Below, in pieces: positions 1 to 5,788 of a DNA stretch of 7,294 bases. The stretch covers positions 684,561 through 691,854 of the forward strand of contig CP070800.1 of NCBI GenBank assembly GCA_020343555.1. Direction: 5' to 3'. The notes beneath the pieces were generated by a model, which made no database searches, was not told the DNA's origin, and saw only the letters and a program-made list of their open reading frames with translations. Position 1 is the first letter of the stretch. Each line of letters opens with the position of its first letter. Source of the stretch: Dehalococcoidales bacterium (GTDB lineage Bacteria > Chloroflexota > Dehalococcoidia > Dehalococcoidales > UBA2162). Both the position numbers and the translations under genes were made by a program.

Positions 1-70
1 ACCAAGATAAGGGAGATAATCTGCAAACCAAGGGAATTTTAGGGGAAGTATTTTATAAAGTCTATTGTTG

Positions 71-95
71 AGTAGCTAGCAGAATGCTAGCTACT
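71..95. terminator. Perfect 11-bp stem-loop at the end of the HNH gene
   Basis: Bases 71-81 and 85-95 are exact reverse complements around a 3-base loop (GAA on the plus strand), so the whole element is a nearly continuous palindrome. The TAG stop of the HNH gene (91-93) lies inside the stem. On the plus strand the stem is followed by a T-rich tract (about 96-114), which is what an intrinsic terminator needs. On the minus strand, the direction of all genes here, the downstream bases are only moderately A/T-rich with no clean T run. It may therefore stop transcription arriving from the left better than it ends this operon, or it may simply protect the 3' end of the mRNA. Confidence 0.6.
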
Positions 96-789
96 CTATT
101 CTATCTCTTTTTTCTAGATTATGTTGCGCACATAATAATTGGATGTTCTCTGCAACTAAAGAAGAGCCACCTTTCGAGTAGGGGATAATATGATCGAAAT
201 GGAGATTCTCGGCTTTACCACATATTACACATTTCCCTTTATCTCGTTTCCAAACAGCTAGTTTTACCTGAGGTGGAATTATTCTAGTGTGTTCGAGTAC
301 ATGTTGATTGCTTAAGGTACTATTTTCTTCATCTAAACTTTCCGTCAATTCTAGTCGGAATTTATAAACTTGTCTTGCATTACTGTTTTCTGTCCATGCA
401 TCTACTAAGAGAAATACCCCGTTAAATACCCATATTCCTCGATGTAATTTCTCATAAACTCTAACTATTTCGGCTTTTTGTTTACCTTGTTTATATAACT
501 CTGCGGCATTAAAGAAGAATCCATTTTGAGTCAGAGTACCTTATGGGTTAAACCTTGGTTGATCAACAATCTTGGGAATAGTGCTAACCGGAGTCTTAGG
601 GACGTCATGTCCTTCATATATTAAAATTTTTCCGTCATTTTCAACCCTATCCGCGTATGGAGCATTCTGCCTTAAACTCATTGGAATAACACTCACATTG
701 CCATGAAGGTGATAATTCATACCACGCTGTAAATTAACTCCTTCTTCATTACACATTTGAAGATAAGAAATTACATCACCTGGTTTCAC
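91..789 (-). pseudogene. SRA-like/HNH modification-dependent endonuclease, interrupted by one in-frame TAA
   Basis: Two open segments (789-544 and 540-94) lie in the same frame and are separated only by the TAA at 543-541. Read through, they give one protein of about 231 residues plus the stop position (83). The N-terminal half (about residues 10-145) contains IYEGHDVPKTP, a GTLTQNG segment directly after the stop, VRVYEKLHRGIWVFNGVF and VYKFRLEL. This pattern fits SRA/YDG-like modified-base readers. The C-terminal half is a textbook HNH nuclease: C187-x2-C190, H197-x-D199-H200, N215 and C220-x2-H223, with HIIPYSKGG and LLCAQHN. SRA-HNH fusions such as TagI cut DNA carrying modified cytosine, which is the likely ancestral role. 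The start is GTG at 789 behind AAGGAG with 6-base spacing, 26 bases after the bicupin stop. Both halves remain well conserved, so the lesion looks recent. Alternatives are a sequencing error, readthrough, or two separately made halves. The gene looks more A/T-rich than the neighbouring bicupin. Confidence 0.85.
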
Positions 790-815
790 ATCAATCTCCT
801 TTTACTACTTTTTGA

Positions 816-1748
816 CTAAAAATACATCGAACCAGGACCGGCAGTGAAGTAGAATATCGACTTGTCGACGCGATTGAACTTCAACGGGCAATGATCAAGG
901 CCTGCCGGGACGAATACCATGCATGATTTATCGATTATGTGCTTCTCATCACCCAGCCATAGTTCGACTTCCCCACAGAGGTCATGTATGTCATCCGGAT
1001 CGGTACCGAAGAAAGCGATCACTTCATCGAAGTCATGCAAGTGTTTTTCCACCGGATCGCCGCCGGGAAAAACAGTATCTGCAGAACCACCTGGCAGGGA
1101 AGTGACCCAGACCGTCTCGACGTAAAAGGCGCCGGGAACAACCTCGCTGTCGAGGTACAGGAGTCGTCCGCCCTTTCCGTTTCTGGCCTGTTTCGGTCCG
1201 GCACTCCATGGTGCGGTAGCGATGTCATCCTTAAGTCCTTTGACCACATGTTTTCTCACATCCCATTCCGGTTTCGCGGTATTCGTGGCGGTGGATTCCT
1301 GCCTGGTATATTCCTTGCCGGGACCGAGGGTGAAATGAAACACTCGCCTGTCCTGGGAGATGTGCTTTAACGGACAGTGCTTCATTCCGGCGGGAACATA
1401 AGCCAGGAAACTGTTTTTCAGTTCGAATTTCTCGTCCTCGAGCCAGAGTTCGATCTCCCCGCCGAGGTCATAGGGATCGGTAAGATCGATACCGAAAAAA
1501 CCGATTACTTCATCGAAGGGGTGGGTATGTGCCCCCAGCCCTTCCCGTTTCCTCATTTCTTCCGGCGAGTCCAGGAAGCCGGGTGAGAACCAGACGCATT
1601 CCGAGTACATGGCTCCTGGTATTACCTCGCTGTCCATCCATATTACGTGCTCCTTCATCCGGTCGGAGCCCTCCAGGTTCAGGTCTTTCTGTCGTGCTTC
1701 CTCAGCAAGTTCGGTGCAGATTAAGTGCCCGTATTTTGATGTTGTCAT
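816..1748 (-). CDS. Bicupin protein with two intact metal sites (bicupin A)
   Basis: A 310-residue protein made of two tandem, clearly duplicated cupin domains, roughly residues 35-147 and 196-308. Each repeat opens with DSEV-hydrophobic-PGA-aromatic-Y and ends with a TxGPG-x-x-Y segment. Each has complete cupin motifs. The first has H74, H76 and E80 in HTHPFDE and H124 in VPAGMKHCPL. The second has H236, H238 and E242 in HLHDFDE and H286 in VPAGLDHCPL. Three His plus one Glu is the usual cupin set for Fe, Mn, Ni or Zn, so both halves should bind metal. There is no signal peptide or membrane segment, so it is cytoplasmic. Cupins range from dioxygenases and isomerases to storage or sensor proteins, and I cannot name the substrate. 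The ATG at 1748 is preferred over an upstream TTG at 1793 because MTTSKYGHLI aligns with MPELKYGKYV of the neighbouring bicupin. Its ribosome site (AAAGAG) is weak. Confidence 0.85.
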   Translation of the reverse strand: MTTSKYGHLICTELAEEARQKDLNLEGSDRMKEHVIWMDSEVIPGAMYSECVWFSPGFLDSPEEMRKREGLGAHTHPFDEVIGFFGIDLTDPYDLGGEIELWLEDEKFELKNSFLAYVPAGMKHCPLKHISQDRRVFHFTLGPGKEYTRQESTATNTAKPEWDVRKHVVKGLKDDIATAPWSAGPKQARNGKGGRLLYLDSEVVPGAFYVETVWVTSLPGGSADTVFPGGDPVEKHLHDFDEVIAFFGTDPDDIHDLCGEVELWLGDEKHIIDKSCMVFVPAGLDHCPLKFNRVDKSIFYFTAGPGSMYF

Positions 1749-1792
1749 TTCACTATCTCTTTCTATATTGATTTCAGTTGGAGTGGATTTCA

Positions 1793-1891
1793 AAATCCCT
1801 CTCTATCTCCCTTTACAAAGAGAGACGCCGGATTCGCTGTATACTTCGTAAGTAGTCTCCCCCTTTGAAAAAGGGGTATTAAGGGAGATTT
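1793..1891. repeat. Imperfect palindromic intergenic element, CCCTTT/AAAGGG type
   Basis: A left arm at 1793-1826 (begins AAATCCCTC, ends AGAGAGAC) and a right arm at 1855-1891 (begins GTCTCCCCC, ends GGGAGATTT) are imperfect reverse complements around a spacer of about 28 bases. The right arm also forms its own hairpin: 1860-1866 and 1870-1876 pair perfectly over 7 bases around GAA. The form is that of the small non-coding palindromic repeats found in many copies in environmental bacterial genomes. It lies just upstream of bicupin A and encodes nothing convincing. Confidence 0.6.
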
Positions 1892-1951
1892 GCCTAATCT
1901 AATTTACTCAGAATTCTTTCCAAAACTCCTTCAATATTTTCAGTCACATCC

Positions 1952-2050
1952 TTATTTTTTTCGCATACCTATCATTACACGAATAAATAAAACTATACCA
2001 ACGACAAAACACAATGATGCAATGATCCAGATTATCAAAAATGGTGTCAT
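1952..2050 (-). CDS. Possible 32-residue single-pass membrane peptide
   Basis: An ATG at 2050 opens a short frame ending in TAA at 1954-1952. The peptide is strongly hydrophobic (FLIIWIIASLCFVVGIVLF, about residues 4-22), followed by a short positive tail ending MRKK. That is the layout of a small bitopic membrane protein obeying the positive-inside rule. It sits alone in the 526-base gap between the bicupins, on their strand. Against it: no Shine-Dalgarno sequence is visible before the ATG, the region is A/T-rich so hydrophobic codons arise easily, and I recognise no family. It may be chance. Confidence 0.3.
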   Translation of the reverse strand: MTPFLIIWIIASLCFVVGIVLFIRVMIGMRKK

Positions 2051-2118
2051 GATTATTTCATACTGTCTATTATTTAAATATTCGTTATTGTTTAGTATTC
2101 AGGAAACCTCTGAAAAAG

Positions 2119-2217
2119 TTCCCTCTCCCCACCGTGGGAGAGGGTTAGGGTGAGGGGGCCACAAGAAAATCGTTACTTTTCACCCTCACCTGACTACTCC
2201 CGTCGAGGGAGAGGAAT
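2119..2217. repeat. Imperfect palindromic element, GAGGG/CCCTC type
   Basis: The left arm at about 2119-2157 and the right arm at about 2181-2217 are imperfect reverse complements around a spacer of about 23 bases. Within the left arm, CCCTCTCCC (2121-2129) and GGGAGAGGG (2136-2144) form a perfect 9-bp hairpin with a 6-base loop. In the right arm 2197-2201 pairs with 2207-2211. The TTAGGGTGAGGG segment of the left arm matches CACCCTCACCTGA of the right arm. GAGGGTTAGGGTGAGGG-like elements are commonly dispersed between genes in bacteria. It lies about 58 bases past the stop of bicupin B, so it could also act as an mRNA 3'-end structure. Confidence 0.65.
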
Positions 2218-2274
2218 GTCCTGATCGATATTTAGTATTGTTAATCAGAGTTTCCCTAATATTTGTATTAGTAC

Positions 2275-3105
2275 TTATCTCGGGACATAGATATTCATGA
2301 AGGCTATCCGGTTATCGACCTTCCTGATATTGATATCCTGTCCCGGCATATCCGCAGGTTTATGGAACACGGTCGTGGAGTCGATCACCTGCGTCTCATT
2401 TTCCGTTCCCATGCTAATCTCCGCTTCAGCGGTGAAATCGGGAATCTTCTTCGGATCCCCGCCCATCAGGATGCCGAACCGGTTGTATCCTTTCGTTTCT
2501 TCAGGCTGAGGGATGACGGAAGGCTTTTTCACCATATAGAAGAATATATCAGCGTCCATGGCGTCATGGTCTTTGCCGATGAATACCAGTTCGGTTCCGT
2601 AGTCGGCCTTTTTAAATACCGGATGCTTGACGACTTCACCGTATTCAACTTCAGTTGTAGTTTTCTCATTTTCACCGGGCTCATCTGCTTTGGCGTAGCT
2701 GGATGACTGCATAACGTGCCCGAAATAGAAAGGTCTGTCAACCTTTTTTACGTAGACGGGAGCGTGCTGAAGTCCTGCTCTGAAAAAGAGAACGGCAGTC
2801 TTATCGAAGGTAAGTTTCTGCCATTCCTCACCGATGCCGATCTCTACCACCGCGCCGAGATCTTCCGGGTTGTCAGGATCGCTGCCGATGAAGTAAAGGA
2901 ACTCACCGAACGGATGTGAGTGTGGCAGGTCGGGCATGACATAGGGTGAGTGAACGCAGCTGCAGGCGAAGTTGCAGTTAACCTCAAGGTCTTTCCACTG
3001 TTCCTTCTCGACATGGACGAACGGGTACTGCTCTCTCCTGGGAAGGTCCAGTTCCGTTCGTGTAGCGTTCTGTAATACATACTTGCCGTATTTCAGTTCT
3101 GGCAT
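2275..3105 (-). CDS. Bicupin protein with a degenerate second domain (bicupin B)
   Basis: A 276-residue cytoplasmic protein related to bicupin A, sharing the N-terminal KYG start and the HxHPFxE motif. Domain 1 (about residues 30-130) keeps the metal ligands H62, H64 and E68 (HSHPFGE) and H114 (RAGLQHAPV, with Arg in place of the usual Pro). Domain 2 (about 155-275) aligns to domain 1 without gaps at a constant offset of 141 residues over the motif region. There the four ligands are replaced by E203, K205, R209 and G255, so it cannot bind metal in the cupin way. C44, C48, C50 and H52 form a small Cys/His cluster before the first motif. The ATG at 3105 has an ideal AAGGAG site 7 bases upstream and a promoter behind it, which rules out the longer TTG frame from 3252. 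The substrate is unknown; domain 2 may be structural, regulatory or for dimerisation. Confidence 0.85.
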   Translation of the reverse strand: MPELKYGKYVLQNATRTELDLPRREQYPFVHVEKEQWKDLEVNCNFACSCVHSPYVMPDLPHSHPFGEFLYFIGSDPDNPEDLGAVVEIGIGEEWQKLTFDKTAVLFFRAGLQHAPVYVKKVDRPFYFGHVMQSSSYAKADEPGENEKTTTEVEYGEVVKHPVFKKADYGTELVFIGKDHDAMDADIFFYMVKKPSVIPQPEETKGYNRFGILMGGDPKKIPDFTAEAEISMGTENETQVIDSTTVFHKPADMPGQDINIRKVDNRIAFMNIYVPR

Positions 3106-3142
3106 GATTATACTCCTTCCTGAATTTAGAAATGGTGAGAGG

Positions 3143-3171
3143 ATTGTAGCACCAGGAGTGCAGCGTTTCAA
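3143..3171 (-). promoter_or_regulatory. Sigma70-type promoter for bicupin B
   Basis: On the minus strand TTGAAA (3171-3166) is followed after exactly 17 bases by TACAAT (3148-3143). Each hexamer is one or two mismatches from consensus. Transcription would start near 3136, leaving a leader of about 30 bases that contains the AAGGAG site and the ATG at 3105. Its position between the repeat cluster and the gene suggests bicupin B is transcribed at least partly independently of the thioesterase upstream. Confidence 0.6.
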
Positions 3172-3202
3172 CAGGATGCGTGGTAGTATATACATTTTAT
3201 AT

Positions 3203-3300
3203 AGATTGCCACGGTTCGCCTGTTGACGGCGAATCTCGCAATGACACTCCAACTGCCATTACGAGGAGTCTCGATAAAGTCGGGACGACGTGGTAATCTC
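3203..3300. repeat. Imperfect palindromic element, ATTGCCACG/CGCAATGACA type
   Basis: The left arm (about 3203-3246) begins AGATTGCCACG and ends CTCGCAATGACA. The right arm (about 3254-3300) begins TGCCATTACGAG and ends ACGTGGTAATCTC, close to the reverse complement of the left. The sequence resembles a widespread class of intergenic repeats carrying GATTGCCACG and CGCAATGACA. Several mismatches suggest an old, decayed copy. It lies between the thioesterase stop and the bicupin B promoter. Confidence 0.6.
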
Positions 3301-3317
3301 TAAAAATCGATACGCTG

Positions 3318-3356
3318 TTATCCTGAATCCGTCTTGCCGGATGAAAGATTCTCCTC
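3318..3356. repeat. Possible decayed TCATCCTGA-type intergenic repeat
   Basis: The segment starting GTTATCCTGAATCC and ending AAAGATTCTCC resembles the ATCCTGA...GGATCTC repeats that often accompany elements like the one at 3203-3300. Only one degraded copy is present in this window, so the call rests on resemblance. Together with the neighbouring element it fills most of the gap from 3379 to 3172, in which I see no gene. Confidence 0.3.
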
Positions 3357-3379
3357 GATATTCGCAGGAGGACCTGTCC

Positions 3380-3841
3380 TCATCTCTCCTGTAAACGAAT
3401 GCGTCTTCTTGCCTGGGCTTCGGTATTTCTTCGTTTATCTTCCTCTGTCTCAAGGATCAAAGGTGGGACAGGCGCGGGTTTTCCGTTTTCATCGAGTGCT
3501 ACATAGGTAAGATAGGCGGACACACCATGGCTTATCTTGCCGGTCTTCAGATTTTCCGAATCCACGCGGACACCTATCTCCATCGATGTTTTCCCGACAA
3601 GGTTTAAACTGGCTTTGAGGGATACGAGATCGCCAACGTAGATAGGATTATGAAAATCCATGCGGTCGATCGAAGCGGTTACGGTGTTACACCGGCAATG
3701 CCGTGTTGCCACGACATAGGCAGCGTCATCAATCAAACGCATGATCACACCGCCGTGTACATTACCAGCGAGATTTGCGTCCTGAGGTGTCATTTTCTGG
3801 ACGAGAACTACACTCGTTTCACGTACTGTCTTTCCTTGCAA
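3380..3841 (-). CDS. Hotdog-fold acyl-CoA thioesterase (YciA/BFIT/ACOT7-like)
   Basis: Predicted to hydrolyse acyl-CoA thioesters to free acid and CoA in the cytoplasm. From the chosen start it is 153 residues, normal for a single-hotdog bacterial acyl-CoA thioesterase. Family signatures are N23 in DANLAGN, HGG (29-31) at the start of the central helix, and D38 in RLIDDAAYVVATRH, which matches the catalytic Asp of YciA-type enzymes. It continues with SIDRMDFHNPIYVGD and ends in a charged tail (about residues 130-153). The start is TTG at 3841, with AAGGAG 6 bases upstream. The longer frame from a TTG at 3859 would place that ribosome site inside the coding region. It lies 39 bases after the nitrilase stop and is probably in the same transcript. 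Such enzymes are often broad in acyl chain, so a specific substrate cannot be given. Confidence 0.88.
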   Translation of the reverse strand: MQGKTVRETSVVLVQKMTPQDANLAGNVHGGVIMRLIDDAAYVVATRHCRCNTVTASIDRMDFHNPIYVGDLVSLKASLNLVGKTSMEIGVRVDSENLKTGKISHGVSAYLTYVALDENGKPAPVPPLILETEEDKRRNTEAQARRRIRLQER

Positions 3842-3847
3842 AGCTTT

Positions 3848-3853
3848 CTCCTT
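3848..3853 (-). promoter_or_regulatory. Shine-Dalgarno AAGGAG that decides the thioesterase start
   Basis: AAGGAG (3853-3848, minus strand) is followed by AAAGCT and then TTG at 3841. The 6-base spacing is good, and no ATG or GTG lies at a better position. This marks 3841 as the start rather than the upstream in-frame TTG at 3859. Confidence 0.7.
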
Positions 3854-3880
3854 GCACAAAGTCTCGCTTGTTAGTGGGAG

Positions 3881-4741
3881 TTAGCGAATCCTTGAATTAT
3901 CCTCTAGAGGTTTAACAATATCACCGTAAAATTCAGGACGACGACCGAGAATCAAATCCAATTCAAATTGTCCTGGAACGAAGGTATGATGCTTTTGCCT
4001 GGCAACCTTTGGATCGACTTCGAAATGAAAAATACCTTCCTGATTCTCTGGTGCTTGACCAACGAGGTTTCCCATTGGATCTACTTCTATGCTACTCCCA
4101 AAAAAATCCCAACCTCTTTCATGACCCACTCGATTCACAGCAATATAGTAGATGGTATTTTCACTTGCCCTAACATTGACGAAATGCAAAAAATTCGGGT
4201 CAATAGTTTTCCCTGGCCAGTTGGTTATATTCACTACGACGTCTGCATCCTGAAGAGCTAATACGCGTGAGTGTTCTGGGAATGCCATATCTATGCAAAT
4301 CCCCATTCCTATTCGACCAATCTCTGTATCGCACACGGTTAATGGTTGATCACCATAATTAAGATAACGATCAATCCCAAGATAAGGCAAATGTAGTTTA
4401 CGGTATCTACCGATCAAGCCTTCAGGTCCAAGAAATGCTGCTGCGTTGTAATATTTATCATTTTCCTTTTCGATAAGTCCAACAATTACATAAGTGTTAA
4501 GTTCTTTGCACAGAGAAATAATCGCTTCTGTACTTGGTCCTGGTATGGTCTCTGCTACAGGAATTGCTTCTTCCAAGCTACTGTAACAGTAGCCAGTAAG
4601 AGCTGCTTCGGGGAAGATGACTAGTTTTGCGCCTTGGTTTGTTGCTTTTTTTGTAAAATCAAGGCACTTGTTAAGGTTACCATTAACATCAAGGATAATT
4701 GGATTAATCTGAGCCCCTGCTATTTTAACGTTATCACCCAT
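3881..4741 (-). CDS. Nitrilase-superfamily carbon-nitrogen hydrolase
   Basis: A 286-residue cytoplasmic enzyme expected to hydrolyse a non-peptide C-N bond (amide, carbamoyl or, less likely, nitrile) through a Cys thioester. The catalytic triad is visible: E45 in FPEAALTGY, K115 in RYRKLHLPY, and C149 in GMGICIDMAFPE. The usual small residues around the cysteine are present and the length is normal for the superfamily. VNITNWPG and NVRASENTIYYIAVNRVG also match conserved family segments. The class most resembled is the aliphatic amidase/carbamoylase type rather than true nitrilases, but the substrate is open. The ATG at 4741 shares its A with the TAA of the small ORF upstream (TAATG). Its own Shine-Dalgarno is weak or too far away, so translational coupling is likely. 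The gene looks A/T-richer than the hydrolase and propeller genes before it, a possible sign of separate origin. Confidence 0.9.
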   Translation of the reverse strand: MGDNVKIAGAQINPIILDVNGNLNKCLDFTKKATNQGAKLVIFPEAALTGYCYSSLEEAIPVAETIPGPSTEAIISLCKELNTYVIVGLIEKENDKYYNAAAFLGPEGLIGRYRKLHLPYLGIDRYLNYGDQPLTVCDTEIGRIGMGICIDMAFPEHSRVLALQDADVVVNITNWPGKTIDPNFLHFVNVRASENTIYYIAVNRVGHERGWDFFGSSIEVDPMGNLVGQAPENQEGIFHFEVDPKVARQKHHTFVPGQFELDLILGRRPEFYGDIVKPLEDNSRIR

Positions 4742-4874
4742 TATTTATGCTCTTCCTCCATGGTCCTGATCTCTTTAATAACAGGATTTCTACAATATAC
4801 TAAATGCCGATCTTCCTTTTTCCTTTGAACTTGAGTTTCAACGCCATCCACATCAGTTTAAGTTTTCTTAGCAT
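4741..4874 (-). CDS. Small basic protein, apparently frameshifted, coupled to the nitrilase
   Basis: The ATG at 4874 follows a near-perfect Shine-Dalgarno (GGGAGGTG, 4888-4881, 6-base spacing). It opens a very basic, amphipathic frame, MLRKLKLMWMALKLKFKGKR..., that stops at TAG 4802-4800 after 24 residues. The -1 frame continues from the A-run at 4821-4817 as KKEDRHLVYCRNPVIKEI, then RTMEEEHK, and stops at TAA 4743-4741. One added A in that run would join both parts into about 44 residues whose end overlaps the nitrilase ATG. The strong ribosome site and the exact TAATG junction argue for a real gene. The break could be a mutation, a sequencing error in the homopolymer, or programmed slippage. 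I recognise no family, and the function is unknown. Confidence 0.45.
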
Positions 4875-4880
4875 CGATAA

Positions 4881-4888
4881 CACCTCCC
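4881..4888 (-). promoter_or_regulatory. Strong Shine-Dalgarno GGGAGGTG before the small ORF
   Basis: Read on the minus strand, GGGAGGTG lies 6 bases before the ATG at 4874. It is the best ribosome binding site in the 196-base gap between the alpha/beta hydrolase stop and the nitrilase start. The rest of that gap, roughly 4889-4939, shows no hairpin with a T-run, so I see no terminator between these genes. Confidence 0.6.
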
Positions 4889-4939
4889 ATCGTTTATTAT
4901 TAATGAATAGAACATACCATTCTTTTTATCTGGTTGATA

Positions 4940-5734
4940 TTATTCACTCTCACGCACCACGTCGAGAAAAGATTTAATATAGGGGACGACATAGTTACTT
5001 TGCGTAATCGCTGTTATGTGGTTAAAGCCATCCATAGAGATGAATACACTCTTGGGTATATGTTCCACGCTTTCCTTAGCTCCGGGATAGAACGGGTCCT
5101 GGTCACCGCAATAAATAAGACACGGTACCGGTATCCGCGACAGGTCTTCATTAGTCAAAGGCGGTGTATCGAGGAGACCCGACTGCATACTGGCCGACGA
5201 TTCTGCGTTCCGGGACAGCAAATCACTCTTTTCTTCGGGTGATAGCGTTCTTTTTAACAAATTTTCCATCCACTCAATATAGGCATCAGGATCGGTTTGA
5301 AGTAATTTATATCCTTCTATTGAAATGTTGATCGCCCGGATCATTTCCTCGGGCCACTCGTACGGGGTCATGCCGCCGAGAATGAAGCTGTTAAACCGTG
5401 AAACATGTAGCGAGGTAGCGAGGGAAAAACCTGCCATGGCTCCCATCGAGTAGCCGAAGTAGCCGGTTTTCTCAATCCCGATATCATCAAGCACGGCTAT
5501 CACGTCGTCTGCCATACCGCTGCCGGATCCAGGCTCCTGTTTTGGCTTATCACTCCGCCCGTGTCCCCTGAAATCGAGGAGAATCAACTGGAAGTCGTTT
5601 TTCAGGCTATCCGTGTAACCCCAGTCTTTCCACATATCAAGGGTGTAGCTGCCGCCATGTCCCAGTACCAGGGGCGGACCTTGTCCTACTATTTCATAGT
5701 AAATATTAATATCATCGCATTTGGCGTACGGCAC
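4940..5734 (-). CDS. Alpha/beta-hydrolase fold protein
   Basis: A 264-residue cytoplasmic hydrolase with the complete catalytic triad: S96 in the nucleophile elbow GYSMG, D213 in GDQDPFYP, and H239 in DGFNHIT. HGG at 26-28 supplies the oxyanion-hole region, and LLDFRGHGRSDKP (about 52-64) is the conserved strand and loop before the elbow. A helical cap is likely at about residues 125-195. The family includes esterases, lactonases, C-C hydrolases and haloperoxidase-like enzymes, and the sequence alone does not separate them. The start is GTG at 5734 with AAGGAG 6 bases upstream. The gene begins 54 bases after the propeller stop and is probably co-transcribed with it. Carboxylester or lactone hydrolysis would fit a catabolic operon with the nitrilase and thioesterase that follow. 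Confidence 0.9.
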   Translation of the reverse strand: MPYAKCDDINIYYEIVGQGPPLVLGHGGSYTLDMWKDWGYTDSLKNDFQLILLDFRGHGRSDKPKQEPGSGSGMADDVIAVLDDIGIEKTGYFGYSMGAMAGFSLATSLHVSRFNSFILGGMTPYEWPEEMIRAINISIEGYKLLQTDPDAYIEWMENLLKRTLSPEEKSDLLSRNAESSASMQSGLLDTPPLTNEDLSRIPVPCLIYCGDQDPFYPGAKESVEHIPKSVFISMDGFNHITAITQSNYVVPYIKSFLDVVRESE

Positions 5735-5765
5735 TTTTTTCTCCTTGTATGCCCATTTTACCTTC

Positions 5766-5778
5766 TTTAACTGTTAAA
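5766..5778. promoter_or_regulatory. 13-base palindrome upstream of the alpha/beta hydrolase
   Basis: TTTAAC and GTTAAA flank a single central T, a perfect palindrome in the 54-base gap between the propeller stop and the hydrolase GTG. It could be a small operator or a chance A/T-rich palindrome. No second copy is obvious in the gaps that I checked. Confidence 0.25.
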
Positions 5779-5788
5779 TTCTCCGAAG

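Noticed and set aside
541..543. TAA recoded as an amino acid in this organism
   Set aside because: TAA ends bicupin B, the nitrilase, the hydrolase and the propeller at sensible C-termini, so global reassignment does not fit.
984..1370. Plus-strand open frame of 128 residues opposite bicupin A
   Set aside because: It is antisense to a convincing cupin gene, lacks recognisable motifs, and reflects the codon bias of the real gene.
1749..1793. N-terminal extension of bicupin A to a TTG at 1793
   Set aside because: The added 15 residues start at the edge of a repeat, have no ribosome site, and precede MTTSKYG, which aligns with the well-supported start of bicupin B.
1890..2153. Plus-strand frame of 87 residues in the gap between the bicupins
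   Set aside because: Its end runs through the palindromic repeat (SPHRGRGLG), the start has no ribosome site, and the composition is not protein-like.
3106..3252. N-terminal extension of bicupin B to a TTG at 3252
   Set aside because: It translates the palindromic repeat and the promoter. The ATG at 3105 has an ideal AAGGAG site.
1793..3300. CRISPR array
   Set aside because: The repeats are different palindromes, not regularly spaced identical units, and no cas gene is present.
3259..3453. Minus-strand frame of 64 residues overlapping the thioesterase end
   Set aside because: It is out of frame with the thioesterase and made largely of repeat sequence.
4858..4890. Ten-residue frame from an ATG at 4890 (MGGVIDAKKT)
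   Set aside because: The ATG directly abuts the Shine-Dalgarno used by the ATG at 4874 and has no ribosome site of its own. It is too short to support.
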